From Diaporthe sp. PMI_573 (taxonomy: Eukaryota > Ascomycota > Sordariomycetes > Diaporthales > Diaporthaceae): 64,000 bases of DNA. The notes below the pieces were generated by a model, which did not search any database, was not told where the DNA came from, and saw only the letters and a list, made by a program, of their open reading frames with translations. Below, in pieces: positions 9,565 to 21,339 of the stretch. Numbering within the stretch: the first letter of the stretch is position 1; each line of letters begins with the position of its first letter. The translations under genes and the position numbers were made by a program. The stretch covers positions 1 through 64,000 of the forward strand of contig JAJTUP010000031.1 of assembly GCA_021399435.1 (NCBI GenBank), given 5' to 3'.

Positions 9565-11735
9565 TCACTCTGACTGCGTGATATTAGCAATCGGATTACT
9601 TCCCAGATTACTATCCTGTTGGATGACCCGCTGCGCACCATAGTGAGCGAAGGCATAGACAGACGCCATAGGGTGACAGCCAGTTGCATATGGCATAGCG
9701 GACGAGTCTATGACACGGATGCCATCGAGCCCTCGAATTCGAAAAGAGCCACCTTCTAGGACGCGGCCAAGAGAAACGGTGCCAACCTGACAGACGATTA
9801 GCAGATATTACGTGCGCATCACACGTGGCACAAAGTACTTCAGCAAGGATTCTTCCAACACCCATGCCTCTATACGCTTTGAGTTCACTTACTGGATGAT
9901 GAAATGTGGTCGCCGAATTCTGGATGGCACGCCATAGATCTTCGTCTGATACTACATCCGAGCCGGGGTAGACCTCTCGGACAATGAGTTTACTCAGAGA
10001 TGGGTTGGCCCAGACATCCCGAAGCCTCTTGTAGCCATGTAGCATAGCTGCTTTGTCACCTGTATCGGACAAAGGATTCATGATCAGCAAACGAGTCGAA
10101 CGTTGCGGTGGCTTGGCAATGGATGTGGCCATGTAATGCACATACTGTCAGAACCCCAGTAGTTGGAATTGATGATAGGATCATCTCGGAAATCATTTGA
10201 GGCCAGGTGCATTTCTCCATTAGCTTCGGGCTGCACGAGTCCAACAAAGCCTGAGATGACATTTCCGGTGGAGTTGCCGCTCAAAGGAACTGTGGCGCAC
10301 TGAATCAAAAGATGGCCCCGATCTGCGGGTAAATCCGTGTGAAAGGAGCTGTTCACGTCGTCGAAAACTGAGTCAGGGGCACGGTAGACGGCAAAAGACA
10401 CGCCGTTGGGTGATCCTAGGATGGCTGGAGATGCGTCCTGCGTGTAGCCCTCATTGGCTTGGGCGGCCATAGTGCGGTTATTGTCGTACTGGTAAAGGGT
10501 CTGCACGTCATCTACGACCTCATACTCGATGAAGGAATTATGATGGTCAAACCTGTTGTAATTGCAAATAGTTGTGAGCATAGCCTTTTCTATGGCTAGG
10601 AGCTTTTTGCTGATGCCTTTTAACTTACAGATTCCTTCCGATATCCGGAATATCGGCAACAACATTGATGCTAAGATTTCGAAGATGATCGCCTGGACCC
10701 ACCCCAGAGAGCATAAGAAGCTGGTCATAAACAAATTCAGTCATGTGCATTCGACGGGCATTTCACGTTAGAACGAACACTTACCTTCGGGGTGTTAATA
10801 GCGCCCCCAGAAAGAATAACCTCTCTGGCATGGATAGTCGTTTCCTCCGAGGGGTCGTTGGGATTGACGTATGTCACACCAGTGGCACGGGTGCCGTCGA
10901 AATTCACCCTCGTTACCCAAGCATGGTGAAGTTGCTGTGCATTTGATCTGGTTGCCATCTGCCAACCGAAAGCCTGAGGCGCAAAGACCCTAGTTCTGTT
11001 TTCTCCGCGGACCCCGACAATACCAGTCGAAACGCCAATACCAGTGCCATCGCTCAGGTCGACAAGGGGAAGACCCAGCGTGGAAGTGTAAGCCATCATA
11101 ACGGCCGTTTCGATTCCTAGGTCGTTATTCCTCATTGTAAGCTCGATGGGGCCATCTCCGTAGACACTATGGTTGACTGGTGGATTGAAAGTCTGGTCAG
11201 GCAATTGGTTGTAGTGAGAAACAGCCCTGAAGTTCTCGACCAGGTTGTTCCATCGCAGTCCGTCATCACCCGCGATGTCGGCCCATTCATCGAAGATAGA
11301 AGCAGCTCCACGGCAATGCCCAAGGTAGTTGATGGCACTGCCACCACCAAAGCCGCGACCTTGGTCGAGTGTAGGCGTACGGCCGTTCAGGTTTGGATCG
11401 GGTTGAGACGTGTAGTTCCAGGCGTGCTCAGTAAAAAGCAGCCGAGGCGCAAAAAGCGGCACGTCTATGTTCTCGACGTCCGCGTTCTCCGGTCCGGCCT
11501 CCAATAGCATTACTGACACATCGGGATTCCGTGAAAGCTGCTCAGCCACCACAAACCCTGCTGTTCCTCCCCCAACAACAACGTAGTCAACCTGTTGCGT
11601 CTGACCGCCGTCACCGCCGGCTTGGCGACGGACTGTGGATGAGGAAGGCAAAGCAGCAACAGGGTGAGCGGCGAGTGCCCAAAGCAGGGTATGCACCATG
11701 TTGCTGGCCATTGCAGAAGACCTCATCTTGTACAT
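9565..11735 (-). CDS. secreted GMC-family FAD oxidoreductase (CAZy AA3-like)
   Basis: About 612 residues in five exons: 11735-10785, 10720-10629, 10552-10146, 10059-9893 and 9786-9565. All phases close with GTAAG/GTATGT donors. The N-terminus has a hydrophobic signal segment ([15 protein letters not shown]), then the FAD-binding [15 protein letters not shown] and LLEAGP, the GMC signature [10 protein letters not shown], and [20 protein letters not shown] (GMC signature 2). The C-terminal catalytic pair is FHHPVGTVSLG (His) and [16 protein letters not shown] (His). The length and order match aryl-alcohol or glucose oxidase/dehydrogenases. It probably oxidises a primary alcohol or sugar outside the cell or in the secretory path, with oxygen or a quinone as acceptor. 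It is transcribed divergently from the SDR at 12506. Two further in-frame ATGs within the first 12 codons make the exact start uncertain. Confidence 0.9.
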
Positions 11736-12505
11736 CGATCGGTGATTGGTTGGAATTTATTCACTTTTGAGTTACTGTGGTTTGTGGAACCGTACAAGAG
11801 ACTGTCCACTCGATGCCCCGAGAACAAGCAGGTCGGTCAGAAAAGAGAGGCTTGTTCCAGCATCTACAGCTAAACCCTTGGCCGTAATGTGCAGCACGGC
11901 ATTAAGTATTCCTGCACTGTCACGTAGAGGTTCTTTGTCCATAATAGCCCACATGGCCCGTTTAATTGATTAAATCAGGTGTTGCCATATCTCCCGATAA
12001 GGGCAATATGTTCGCCCGTTGTGATTGATGGTGAGCTGGAGAAAGGAAGCCAGAGAGAGCCACGGAGCACGCCGGCCGGCATTATCGGAGCTCTGAGTGT
12101 AATGCGTCCGAAAAATGCGTCTGGGCTCTTGAACCCAAGCCTTGCTCGGCATCCGGAAAGCGGCGCGTAGTTCACGCGCTCCGGAAACCCCACAGGTTTG
12201 GAGATCTTGCTATGAACGCCTCGAATGAGCGGCGGCCGATAATTGGAGGCGTAAAGGCGGAGTTGACCCCGCCCTGGCTACGAAAGCTTGATACAGCAGT
12301 GCATGCAGAGAGGATGACGCCGTCGAGTATCAGATCTGGGGCGAACCTGCAGGATGAGCTTTAGCCACGCGGATCAGGTTGTGCCATTCATGGACGTGTA
12401 TAAAGCTGTCACACAATCACGCTAGCAACAAGGGTGGGAAGTACTTTGACGACTTCGAAGCTTCAACTAACAATTCAATGAATGAAATCGAAGCTCACTT
12501 CTAAA
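11736..12505. promoter_or_regulatory. divergent promoter region between GMC oxidoreductase and SDR genes
   Basis: The 770-base spacer serves two diverging redox genes. It holds a palindromic GCCGGCCGGC at 12071-12080 and two CCGGAAA copies at 12153-12159 and 12181-12187. CGG/CCG triplets are the typical half-sites of Zn2Cys6 activators, so a shared regulator is possible. This is motif reading only. Confidence 0.4.
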
Positions 12506-13427
12506 ATGGCCACTTATCTCATCACCGGAACAGCCAAGGGTGTCGGCCTCGAGCTAACGAAGCAACTGTCCGAGCTGCCAGGATCACAGGTGGCCAAGAT
12601 CTTCGCAATCACCCGCAGCCCACCAACCCCTGCACTGAGCGATTTGATCAGTCGCAACAATGGGCGGGTAGTCAACGTCCTTGCATCGGTCGACGATACC
12701 AAAAGCGTAGAGAAGGCAGCCGAGGAAATCAAGGGCCAGCTTGGATCTAAAGGCCTGGATGTGCTCATCAACAACGCCGCGATACAGCAGCACAGTCCTA
12801 ACAATAAGATGGAGGATTTCAGTCCAGCTGACTTCTCCCGAATCCTTGAAACCAACCTGGTAGGGCCACACCGCATGGTCACTGCGTTTTTACCTCTTCT
12901 TCGAGCCGGCACACAGAAGAAGATTATCAATATGTAAGCCCTTTCCAGCAGCTCTTAACACCCACTCTCTTGTTGTCTACAAGGCACTATAGTTCGTGTT
13001 GAAACTTCGACTGATCACTTGATTGTAGCTCCTCAACGATGGGATCAATCGCGTGGGCAGACGCCATGAATATCGCTCAAGGGTCCGCGTACAAGGTTTC
13101 CAAAGCAGGCCTCCACATGCTCAACAAGCAATTTTCCCTAGATCTCGCGGATGAGGGTTTTACATGTCTTTTGGTGTCGCCTGGGGTGAGTCTGAGACCT
13201 CCAAAACCGGGTTCAGGCACAAGTTACTGACAGCGTACCTCACCAAGTGGCTCAAGACAGACCTGGGAACCGACTACGGCGACTTCACTGTCGATGTTGG
13301 CGCTGCCGAGATCAAGAGGATTGTCCTCGAGTCTGCGCCAGCCCAAAATGGCAAATTCCTTAACATTCACGTTCCTGGACATGAAAAGTCCCCGGGCAGA
13401 TACGATGGAAAGGAAATCGAATGGTAA
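12506..13427 (+). CDS. short-chain dehydrogenase/reductase, C-factor type
   Basis: About 254 residues in three exons: 12506-12933, 13029-13185 and 13248-13427. It starts MATYLITGTAKGVGLELTK (GxxxGxG cofactor loop). It continues with LDVLINNAAIQQ (NNAG-like), the catalytic serine in IISSTMG, the YKVSKAG catalytic YxxxK and LVSPGWLKTDLG. The last intron must use the CACCAAG acceptor at 13247; the earlier CAG at 13233 would break frame. An alternative ATG eight codons upstream (12482) is in frame, but the 12506 start has the better context and matches the family. It shares a promoter region with the GMC gene, so the two may be co-expressed. The predicted role is cytosolic NAD(P)H-dependent reduction or oxidation of an unknown small molecule. 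Confidence 0.87.
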
Positions 13428-14080
13428 TCCAGGTGGACACGTACTGGAGTGAAAGTCTTGACATGTTTTAGCGGTTTAATGGGCCGTAGCTTGGTAGTGA
13501 ATTGGTCATTGTGAACGTTATTAGACTAATCACGTATCTCGATTTAATTCAGCCATGACTTTCATTCAGGGATACATTGAAATTGCATCGCCTCATACAT
13601 AAGCCTTATTCCCATCATTCTGGCCTTCGCAAGTATTGTTACAGAGCATAACCTGGCCGACGCCTTTTGGATGAATGGTAAGAAAAAAGACCACTCTCAT
13701 GTCCACGATGCAATTAACACAAAACCTAACACCATTGAAATTCGATGCTCTATATAAATTACAATCTAAAGAGAGGGGGTAGGTTTCCTCCCAGTCTGAC
13801 AGCTCCGGTGTACATATATAGAAGATGAAGCATCAGACTGATGTCAGCTCAGTATTGGCCTAACCAACCTACAATATTTAAATAGTACAACATTTACCTC
13901 AAGATGAGTATATAAGCATGCAAAAGGGATATGTGTGGAGACGCTGCCTGGATCGGGCAGACACATGGGCGTCACGATACAGAGTTCATGTGTGAGCAGC
14001 CCAGAGCCTTGGTTATGGTCTAGGCACTGTGACAGCTCCTAGAGGCGAATTCTCAAGACTCAATCTTGATGAATTTAAGA
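13428..14080. other. convergent intergenic region
   Basis: Six hundred and fifty AT-rich bases between two converging SDR genes. No frame, repeat or RNA recognised; presumably 3' untranslated regions. Confidence 0.5.
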
Positions 14081-15157
14081 CTAATATGTTGCAGGGACCG
14101 AGCTAATTTTACCGCCATCTGTGAGAACCACATTCCCGTGGACCCATGCACCAGCTCTGGACGCGAGCCACAAGGCCACGCCAGCCATGTCTTCCATATT
14201 TCCTGGCCTCTGCAAGGGGGATACAAGAGATGCCTTCTCGTCACCTGACAAGTTCTCCGTACTAGCAATAAACCCCGCTGTCAACTCGGAGGGATAAACT
14301 AGGTGTCGTCAGTCATCAATCCCGTTGTAAACGTGAAGAGGCATAAAGACTTACGGCCGGGCGCGATCACGTTGAACCGAATCTTGTACTTGACGAAGGT
14401 GGTCGCAAACTGCTTCATCATATGGGTCAAGCCTGCCTTGCTAGCACTGTACGTATAGTGCGGTATGGGGATCCTGTCATAGGCAGCCTCCGACCCTGTC
14501 GCAACTACGTGAGAGCTTTGCACGACATTACCCTTCCTGTTTCCCGCATCCAGAAGAGGAAGGAAAGCTACTATCGACCAGAATGGGCCACCGATATTTG
14601 TCTTAAACGTGTTCAGGAAGGCGTCCTGGTCAATATTCCAGAGATCTTTTTGTACGTCTGACAGTGGTGACTGATCCGGCCCGCAAATAGAAATTCTGTC
14701 ACCGAACATGGGGCCCGTTGTACCGGCGTTGGCTACCAGCAGGTTGATATGGCCGACTTCGGATGAGATTCGCTTCGTGATTTGTTCTAGGTCTACCTTT
14801 GAGGTGACGTCACCCACGATAGGAATGAGGTTGCCGTATTTCTGATTTCCTTGTCAGCCGTTATGTGTGTGACCAGATAACTCCTAGTCAACAGCCTGCG
14901 ACTTTGGGAACTAAGACGTACAGCTTCCTTCTTAGCGACACTCTCTAGCACGTCCTTGCGACGTCCGACGATGAAGACTTTTGCTCCGTTCTCCTCCAGC
15001 GCTTTAGCTATCATGAGGCCGATACCTATGGCTCTTATTACTGAAGTGTTCTCGAAAATGCACGGCTTACAAGTTACTTACCCGTGGCACCGCCGGTGAC
15101 AACTGCGACCAAACCCTGGACCGTGAACAGGTCTTTCGCGGATAGTGATGGAGACAT
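14081..15157 (-). CDS. classical short-chain dehydrogenase/reductase
   Basis: About 294 residues in four exons: 15157-15082, 15025-14922, 14841-14355 and 14298-14081, with all phases closing. It starts MSPSLSAKDLFTVQGLVAVV, then TGGATGIGL (TGxxxGxG split by the first intron), the NADP-type VGRRKDVLES, LLVANAGTTG (NAG), the catalytic serine in VVQSSHV, YSASKAGLTHM (YxxxK) and NVIAPG. The C-terminus has LASRAGAWVHGNVVLTDGG, the classical SDR end. A 20-residue loop after the NAG motif (about residues 140-160) is longer than usual. It is the third SDR in 11 kb and from a different subfamily than the other two. It lies downstream of the MFS gene on the same strand. Substrate unknown. Confidence 0.87.
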
Positions 15158-15833
15158 AGTGGGTTCGTATAGTCGTGATACGAGTTGAGTGACTATCCCT
15201 TTCACTAACTGCTCTTGCGATACGGCGTCAATATCACAATTCCGTCCGTGTGATGGATGATTCCACTGCTAACGATGATATGTAAATGAGCATACGATAC
15301 TATTCTAGTGTGCCTTGAAATGTTAATTGAGATTAATTTCGATAGATCACGAGCCGGCCACATTGGCAGTGTTTTATCGCGTGTGCTCGGGAAGCAGGAC
15401 ACCGAGCCAATTTCTCGGGAAACGGAATCCGGGGCGCGCACACACGTTTCATTCTTTCGACCCGCTGATGCCGAGCCGGCCACAACACTGAGCGCACGCT
15501 CACGGGTCTTTGCATTTCAGCCATTGGAGTATCAAATTAACCGGGTAAGTCTTTTATGGAGCCAGTGACATGTTGTGTAGACCAATCCCGGCCTTTTGGG
15601 TCTTGTTGTTCTTTACTTTTTCCTCTGTCAATTACATTCGGAGATAAAAGAATATTGGATGCTAGACGTTTCGCTGATACAGTGATCGGACTACTACCGA
15701 GATAGTCAGTAGGTGCCTGTCCATTGATCTGAGCAAGTCCTCACTTTGACCAAACTCAGGTGAATGATTTGTAGAGATCAGGGTGTCTATTGAAATGTGA
15801 GGGTCGCATATCTCTAATATCCGAATTGTCTAA
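15158..15833. promoter_or_regulatory. SDR promoter region with a 12-bp direct repeat
   Basis: Spacer between the SDR start and the end of the MFS gene, both on the minus strand. It contains GAGCCGGCCACA twice, at 15351-15362 and 15473-15484, 122 bases apart and about 200 and 320 bases upstream of the SDR start. The CCGGC core recurs in the divergent promoter at 12071. Probably regulatory, binding factor unknown. Confidence 0.4.
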
Positions 15834-18496
15834 TTACAAGTCGTGTCTAGCCATTTTGCTTTTGTTCCGCAGCCACGTACCATATTTAACCAATATAAAA
15901 GGAATGGGCGTGAAAGCCACCGCAATGAAACCGAGGACAGATGTGCTCCAAGCTACGCCCAAACCCTCATAAATGTTTGTCGCGAAAAGTGGAAAGGTTG
16001 CACCAACAAGACAGCGGCTAAGGTCGTTTCCCGCAAGAACCGTTGCTGCCTGTGTCGGATACGCAAGGACTAAATAGTTTAGTAGTGCGTTGAAGAGGAG
16101 GACAATGGCCACGGAGAAAAAGGCGGTGCCAATCACGGGCACGATCCAGTGTATCTCTGCTCTACTGGTCCACCCGAACCAGAAAAGGCACACTGGCAGA
16201 GAAATAGCACCCACATAGCATGGCGGCAGAATCCATTCGGGGACAAGGTCTGTTAACGAGGTTAGGAATACTGTCGTTACATGGTATCCGAAAGAGACTG
16301 CACAAAGTGATCATTTATGACTTACCGCCGTGCTTTGCAACTTTGGGCTCAAGAGACACCCGCAGCCACCAGAAATATCCCGGGAGCGTCAGAATGGCAC
16401 CAATCAGGATACCCAGGAACATCAGCCCCGATGTTCCCAGCCCAAACCCGTAAATCTCTATGAACACAATTGGAAATGACTCAAACCACATATAAAGCAG
16501 ACCGTAGATAAATGCCGAGTATAGGTTGAGCGCTAGAACGATCGGCTCTGTGAATGTCACCGTGAACGGCCTCACAAGCGTATTCATCAGCATATCCTTC
16601 ACTGTCATTCCCCCCTCATTTGAGGCGATGTCGACTTCGCACACGAGCTTCAAGTTTCCCGTGAGCTTCCGTAACCGGTTAGCCCTCCTATGCAGGATAT
16701 TCGCAGCCGACGTCTCTGGGAGCAGGAAGAATAGGATTAGTAGTGTGAACGAAGAAATCCAGAAGACGACGAGGAATACCCAGGTCCAATCCCTGGCCTC
16801 GACGGCAAAGCCACCAATGAGCGGGCCCAAGGTCGGTCCGCAGATGCAAAAGAGGCCCCAGAGCGCCATGCCGTAGGCACCTTTGGTAGGAGTGAACATC
16901 TCGGCAATGCTTGCTCCCCCCGTCGCTAAGCTTGGGCTTCCCATGAACCCAGCCAGGAAGCGCAGGCCCAAAAGGACAGATATATTCGTAGCAAGGGCAG
17001 TGGGCACCTGGAGGGCCACGAATGCCACGAGCGTCAGAATGTAGATGCTCGTCCGGCCAACCGCCGGAACCTCCGAGAGAGGCGACCACAGCATAGGCCC
17101 GAAGCCATATCCTACCACAAATAGCGTGAGGCCAGAGATAGATATGAAATGTGAAACGCCGAAGGCGCGGGCGATGTCAGCGACCGCAGAAGAGTAGATG
17201 GCGGCTGCGATGTAGACCGCGAACGTGAGCAAGCACACTTCGAAGGTTACAAACAGCTTCTTGGCTGCAGACCAGTTTTGTGGATTCTGCGTCACAAATT
17301 CAATTCAGCACTACCCGCTGCCTACTTTGAACTTGGACTAGACTCACCTCTGGATCACCCGGCCCATACCAGCCAACAATGTAAAGACCCGCTCTTCTGT
17401 CAACCTCCCAGTCTGGATTGATGGCCTCATTGTATTCCCATGACTCCTCAGAGTCAGTGGGGCCCTTTTCAGTGTCGATCTTATTGTGCTGAATCTCGCG
17501 CAGGGGAATCTCATCACTCAGGCGTCGCTTTGGTTTCGAGCGCCGATCTCCCGTGAACTTTGGAAGCTTGACTGGCTGAGGGACGAACTCTTGTCGATTA
17601 TTTGACACAGTGATGCTTTTCTCAGATCCAATAAAAACCATGCATGATATATATTTTAGGAGCTCAAAGCCGACGAAGTATCGTTTTACAGAAGTCGAAC
17701 TCTTGTTGTTCGTACTCTAACCTCGGTGAGATTAGCAGTCGGCAAGATACCGGCAGCTTCGGCGTCAACCTGTACTGCCAAAGGAGTAATCGACCGTACT
17801 TACCGCAGAGTCGTTTCTACTCCGATTTGGCGTGTCTCGGCAAATCTCAGAGCCTCTGTCACTACGGGCGCGGACGACTTTCTTGCTGCTGGTTCTTGGG
17901 CTAATTGGGGGGTAGGCTGTCTCTCTGTCTCGCCCTGGAGAGACTAGTGTGTCGGCAGAGCGGCTGTTGCTAAGCCTCGCTACTTTTGGTGCAGCTCTGA
18001 GGGTCTCGTGCAAACGGTTTGTGGGCTGGCCGCCGAAACTGTCGAGTCGGACTGCCTCCGCAGCATTCGAAGGGTACGATCCTTCTGGCACAAGCGTTGC
18101 TGCCGAGGGCTTGCTGTTCAGCCAGACCGACCTGCCTACACTCTCTTCACTTGGACGCCGTGACCGCCTGACAAAGGCATCTTCCAGGGGCTCCGGAGGC
18201 AAAGGTGGATACTGCGGGTGTCTGAAGTGCGGGTATTCCTCGGTTAAGAAATTATCTGTGTACAGCTTCGACTCTCCGCCAGGCGGTGAATTGCGCCGAG
18301 GGTTCTTTGGTGGCAGTGAAGGTACTATCGGGCTTGTCACTGCCAGTCCGATGGTCGACAGGAATGGATCATCGTCGGCAAGGTAGTGTTGCCATATACT
18401 CGCCTGGACCTCCTCGGGATACTTGAAGACCCTGCCTCCCGTAACAAAACGACAGCACCATCCAAAGAACGAGTCGCGAAGTATTGCTATAACCAT
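15834..18496 (-). CDS. DHA1-type MFS drug/polyamine exporter with long cytosolic N-terminus
   Basis: Proposed four exons: 18496-17804, 17620-17348, 17286-16326 and 16249-15834 (about 780 residues). The last three are firm. They carry YIVGWYGPGDPE joined to NPQNWSAAKKLFVTF, the DHA1 entry motif, and about twelve membrane segments including the loop LRFLAGFMGSPSLATGGASI and PETSAANILHRRANRLRKLT before segment 7. The first exon adds AILRDSFFGWCCRFVTGG and KYPEE, which is the typical N-terminal head of fungal FLR1-like DHA1 transporters, followed by a Ser/Pro/Arg-rich linker. The linking intron (17803-17621, 183 bases) starts with GTAAGTA, ends in CTGAG and keeps frame. The alternative is a 556-residue protein starting at 17641 with the upstream frame as a separate remnant. 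It probably exports a metabolite or toxic compound at the plasma membrane. Confidence 0.8.
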
Positions 18497-19533
18497 CTCG
18501 GAAATTCTTTACAGGTTTTTGTCTAATCAATCGGTTTTAGGAACGAATGGATGCAAACTCGGTATGGTCGTCGAGTTCCTGAAAGATGGCAGCGTCTGCC
18601 TAGATCGTACAGGAGCCGTGGCTATGCTCACGTACATCACAACCCTGGATGTCCGGGACCTAGTCACTTCCCGTGGATTTGGAAGTCATGGTATCCCTTG
18701 TCGCAATTTTCCCCGGGAACTTGGAGGTCTTTGACGGAATCAAGCGGGCGTTCCGGGATTGACATCAGCCGGGATTCCCACTCGAACATGGCGGTTGCAA
18801 AGAAGCGTGGAGAGGAGAAGCCAAATTTTCGGACAATCTTTTACTTCCGCTTCCTATGCATGGAAATTTGTCTTTGGTGATTCATCTCATAGTAGTAGTG
18901 CAATCCAGAGCCTGGTGGAAGCTCAGTTTTGTCCAAGGAGATCTGAGAACCACGCCAATGCAGGGGAATTAATCACTCGAAAAGACCGCCAATCTGCCAC
19001 TAGAGATTATTAAGCTCCACAATCCATACTATGCAAGAGCTTCATCCCTGAAACCGATAGAGTATCTTGTCTTTGAAAACCTTGTATCCCGGCAAACTCT
19101 GCCACGGCGCCCGCCTTGCATTCGGCAACCGGCCGCCGCAAGCACGTCTAGCGAGGAACTAAGAATTCTTCCCGATGAGTGGCAGCGAATGGCAGGCCAG
19201 ATAGTTCAGTTGTACATATCGTTCAATCGAAAGGAGCATTCGACGTCTGGGCTAATTGACGTACCTCCTGCTACATTCTCTTGGTGCTAGCACCTGCGTC
19301 CTGTACGATGCAGACACATCATTATGCAGCGTATTTATTGTGGTTTGTGCCAGAAACTCAGCACCAGTACTAACGTGCATCATGAGATAATGAAGATTTT
19401 GAAACTGCGGTAAGAATTGGGGCAGAATTCGTTGTTTGAAGACGACTATAGTGTATAGCTCTTATGGACGACAAATTATGTCTTCTGCTGTACCAGCATA
19501 AAAGGCTGGCTTATAGACACCGTGTGCCTCGCA
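18497..19533. other. intergenic region, MFS promoter and BBE-gene 3' end
   Basis: About one kilobase between two minus-strand genes. Short plus-strand frames overlap each other and show no domain. A CGG-rich stretch (ACCGGCCGCCG, about 19128-19138) resembles the CCGGC motifs seen upstream of the neighbouring redox genes. Confidence 0.45.
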
Positions 19534-21339
19534 CTATTTTCCGGGTTTGACCTTGGAAATCTTGAATCCCCCTGGTACCCTTTTCTGAAAAACACCAGTA
19601 GGGTCGTACTTGATCGCCACCTCCTGCATTTGCTTGATATTGTCCTCGCCATAAGTGCTCAAGGGGTCCTGAGAAATATCACAGTAATTAAGGTAACGGA
19701 AATTCATATTTCTGAATACATATTTAGCGTGAACAGAGTGTGATGGTCTTCTGGATGTGGCTTACTTGTCAATAGATTCAGCGAATGCCTTGAGATCATC
19801 CAGGCGTTCTTTGAAAATTGGGAAGTATGCCGATCTTGGTAAGTTGTTCGTCGACAATGATGCTTGGAGAAGAATGCAGTCGTCTTGGATATTCTCGACC
19901 CCAATGATGTTTCCACCGCATGACGCCGAGTTCCGGCCGAATCGAGCTGGGAATGGATGAACCACAAAGTAAACGGCTGTTTCATTATCGGGCAAGCGTT
20001 CTGCAAATTTACTGATCATGCTTGCGTGAGTCTCGGCTATCTTCCTCAGTATCCGCATATCGAGTTTCAAAACGAGGTTGCACGTAGTGTACCTAGAGTC
20101 AAAGACCATTAGTCCATGATAATATTTGAGCAGATCGAGTCACAACACATTTGTGTGCCGGCACATACTCCCCTGGAGGCGTCGCAAGTGTTTCCATTTT
20201 CTTGGCCACTGTGGTGACACCAGACTTCACAACCTGAGAACCAGTAATGGTCTTGAATTTCGACAGAGACTTGCCGTCTTCTAAACCGTCGAGGTGAGTC
20301 AATATCATGGTGACAACTGGCCTCTGCGATTTAGTCGAAGCAAACCACTTCATTGTTTTGTTCGTCAGTAATCAAGCTTCGGTCCAGAGTCAAAGTAATT
20401 GAACTAACAAATGGTAGTATATGAGCATCAGATAGATGATTCAGCCCCTTCGTGAAATCAAAGTGAGCTGCTAAGAGCTCATCTATCGCCTCGGCTGGAT
20501 ATGTCATTACGGCGTCCCATATGCCGTTTGGACTGGCGGGGAACGCTTGCATGTCAAATCGGGTGACTATGCCAAAATTGTTGCCGCCTCCCTTTAGGAC
20601 CTTGAACAAGTCGACGTGCTCGTCGCAGTTTGCTTGGACGACTCTGCCATCGGCGAGCACGACCTCGAAATTGATGATTTGATCGCATCCGAATCCTGCT
20701 CGGCAGGTATACAAGCTTGTCCCGCCACCTAGCAGAAAACCAGCCACGGCCACATCTCGTTCGCGGCCACCCGCAACCATCACATTGTCTTAACGGTGGA
20801 CATCCCTAAGTCAGTGACTATGATCTCAGACCTTGGGAAGTACGCATAAAAACAAGCTACTTACGCTTTTCAAGTTCGGCGTACACATCTCCCCAGCGTG
20901 CACATGGCCCGAGAGATGCCACATTATTCTGAGCGTCATACGCCGTGGTGTTGAGAAGACCCAAATCGATAGTGACTCCAGCTTCGATACTGCTTGCTCC
21001 GGGGGAGGCCATATGACCTCCGCTGCGGATTGCAAGCTGACATCCGGGAGTGCCAACAAGGGCTCTCAGGGCCGTTGACACTTCATGCGTATCACGAGGT
21101 TGGACGATGGCCCAAGGTCTGAGCTGTGACGTACGGGACCAATAGGATGCGACTCGGCTCTCAAAGTGGTCCTCCCCAGGCAGATACACGACGTTTCCTA
21201 GGCCGGCTTCTCGCAAAGCCTTCACTGCGAACTCTGCTGTGCTGTAGGTGAAGCCATTGTTTGTCTTGTGGGATTGGAATTCAGTGCTATGGAGAGCAAT
21301 ATCTGAAGTGCCTGAAATTAAGGACATCTTGACTAGCAC
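19534..21339 (-). CDS. FAD-linked oxidase of the berberine-bridge-enzyme (BBE) type
   Basis: About 504 residues in five exons: 21339-20865, 20788-20409, 20323-20169, 20092-19766 and 19711-19534, with all phases closing. The PCMH-type FAD domain is clear: AIVQPRDTHEVSTALRAL, LAIRSGGHMASPGASS (the His that usually binds FAD covalently), VTIDLGLLN, LGPCARWGDVYAEL, VAGFLLGGGTSLYTCRAGFG and NFEVVLADG, then KGGGNNFGIVTRF. The C-terminus RYLNYCDISQDPLSTYG followed by YDPTGVFQKRVPGGFK is the BBE domain. The third intron (20408-20324) uses GTTAGT and an ACTAAATCGCAG end; if it were not spliced, a stop would follow. The usual site for cysteinyl-FAD is not obvious. No clear signal peptide. These enzymes do two-electron oxidations, often ring closures, in fungal specialised metabolism. 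Confidence 0.88.

Noticed and set aside
10084..10734. 216-codon frame inside the GMC gene
   Set aside because: It reads through two introns; the spliced model gives a complete GMC protein instead.
20334..20408. Frameshift in the BBE-type gene
   Set aside because: A GTTAGT…CTAAATCGCAG intron removes the stop and rejoins the frames exactly.
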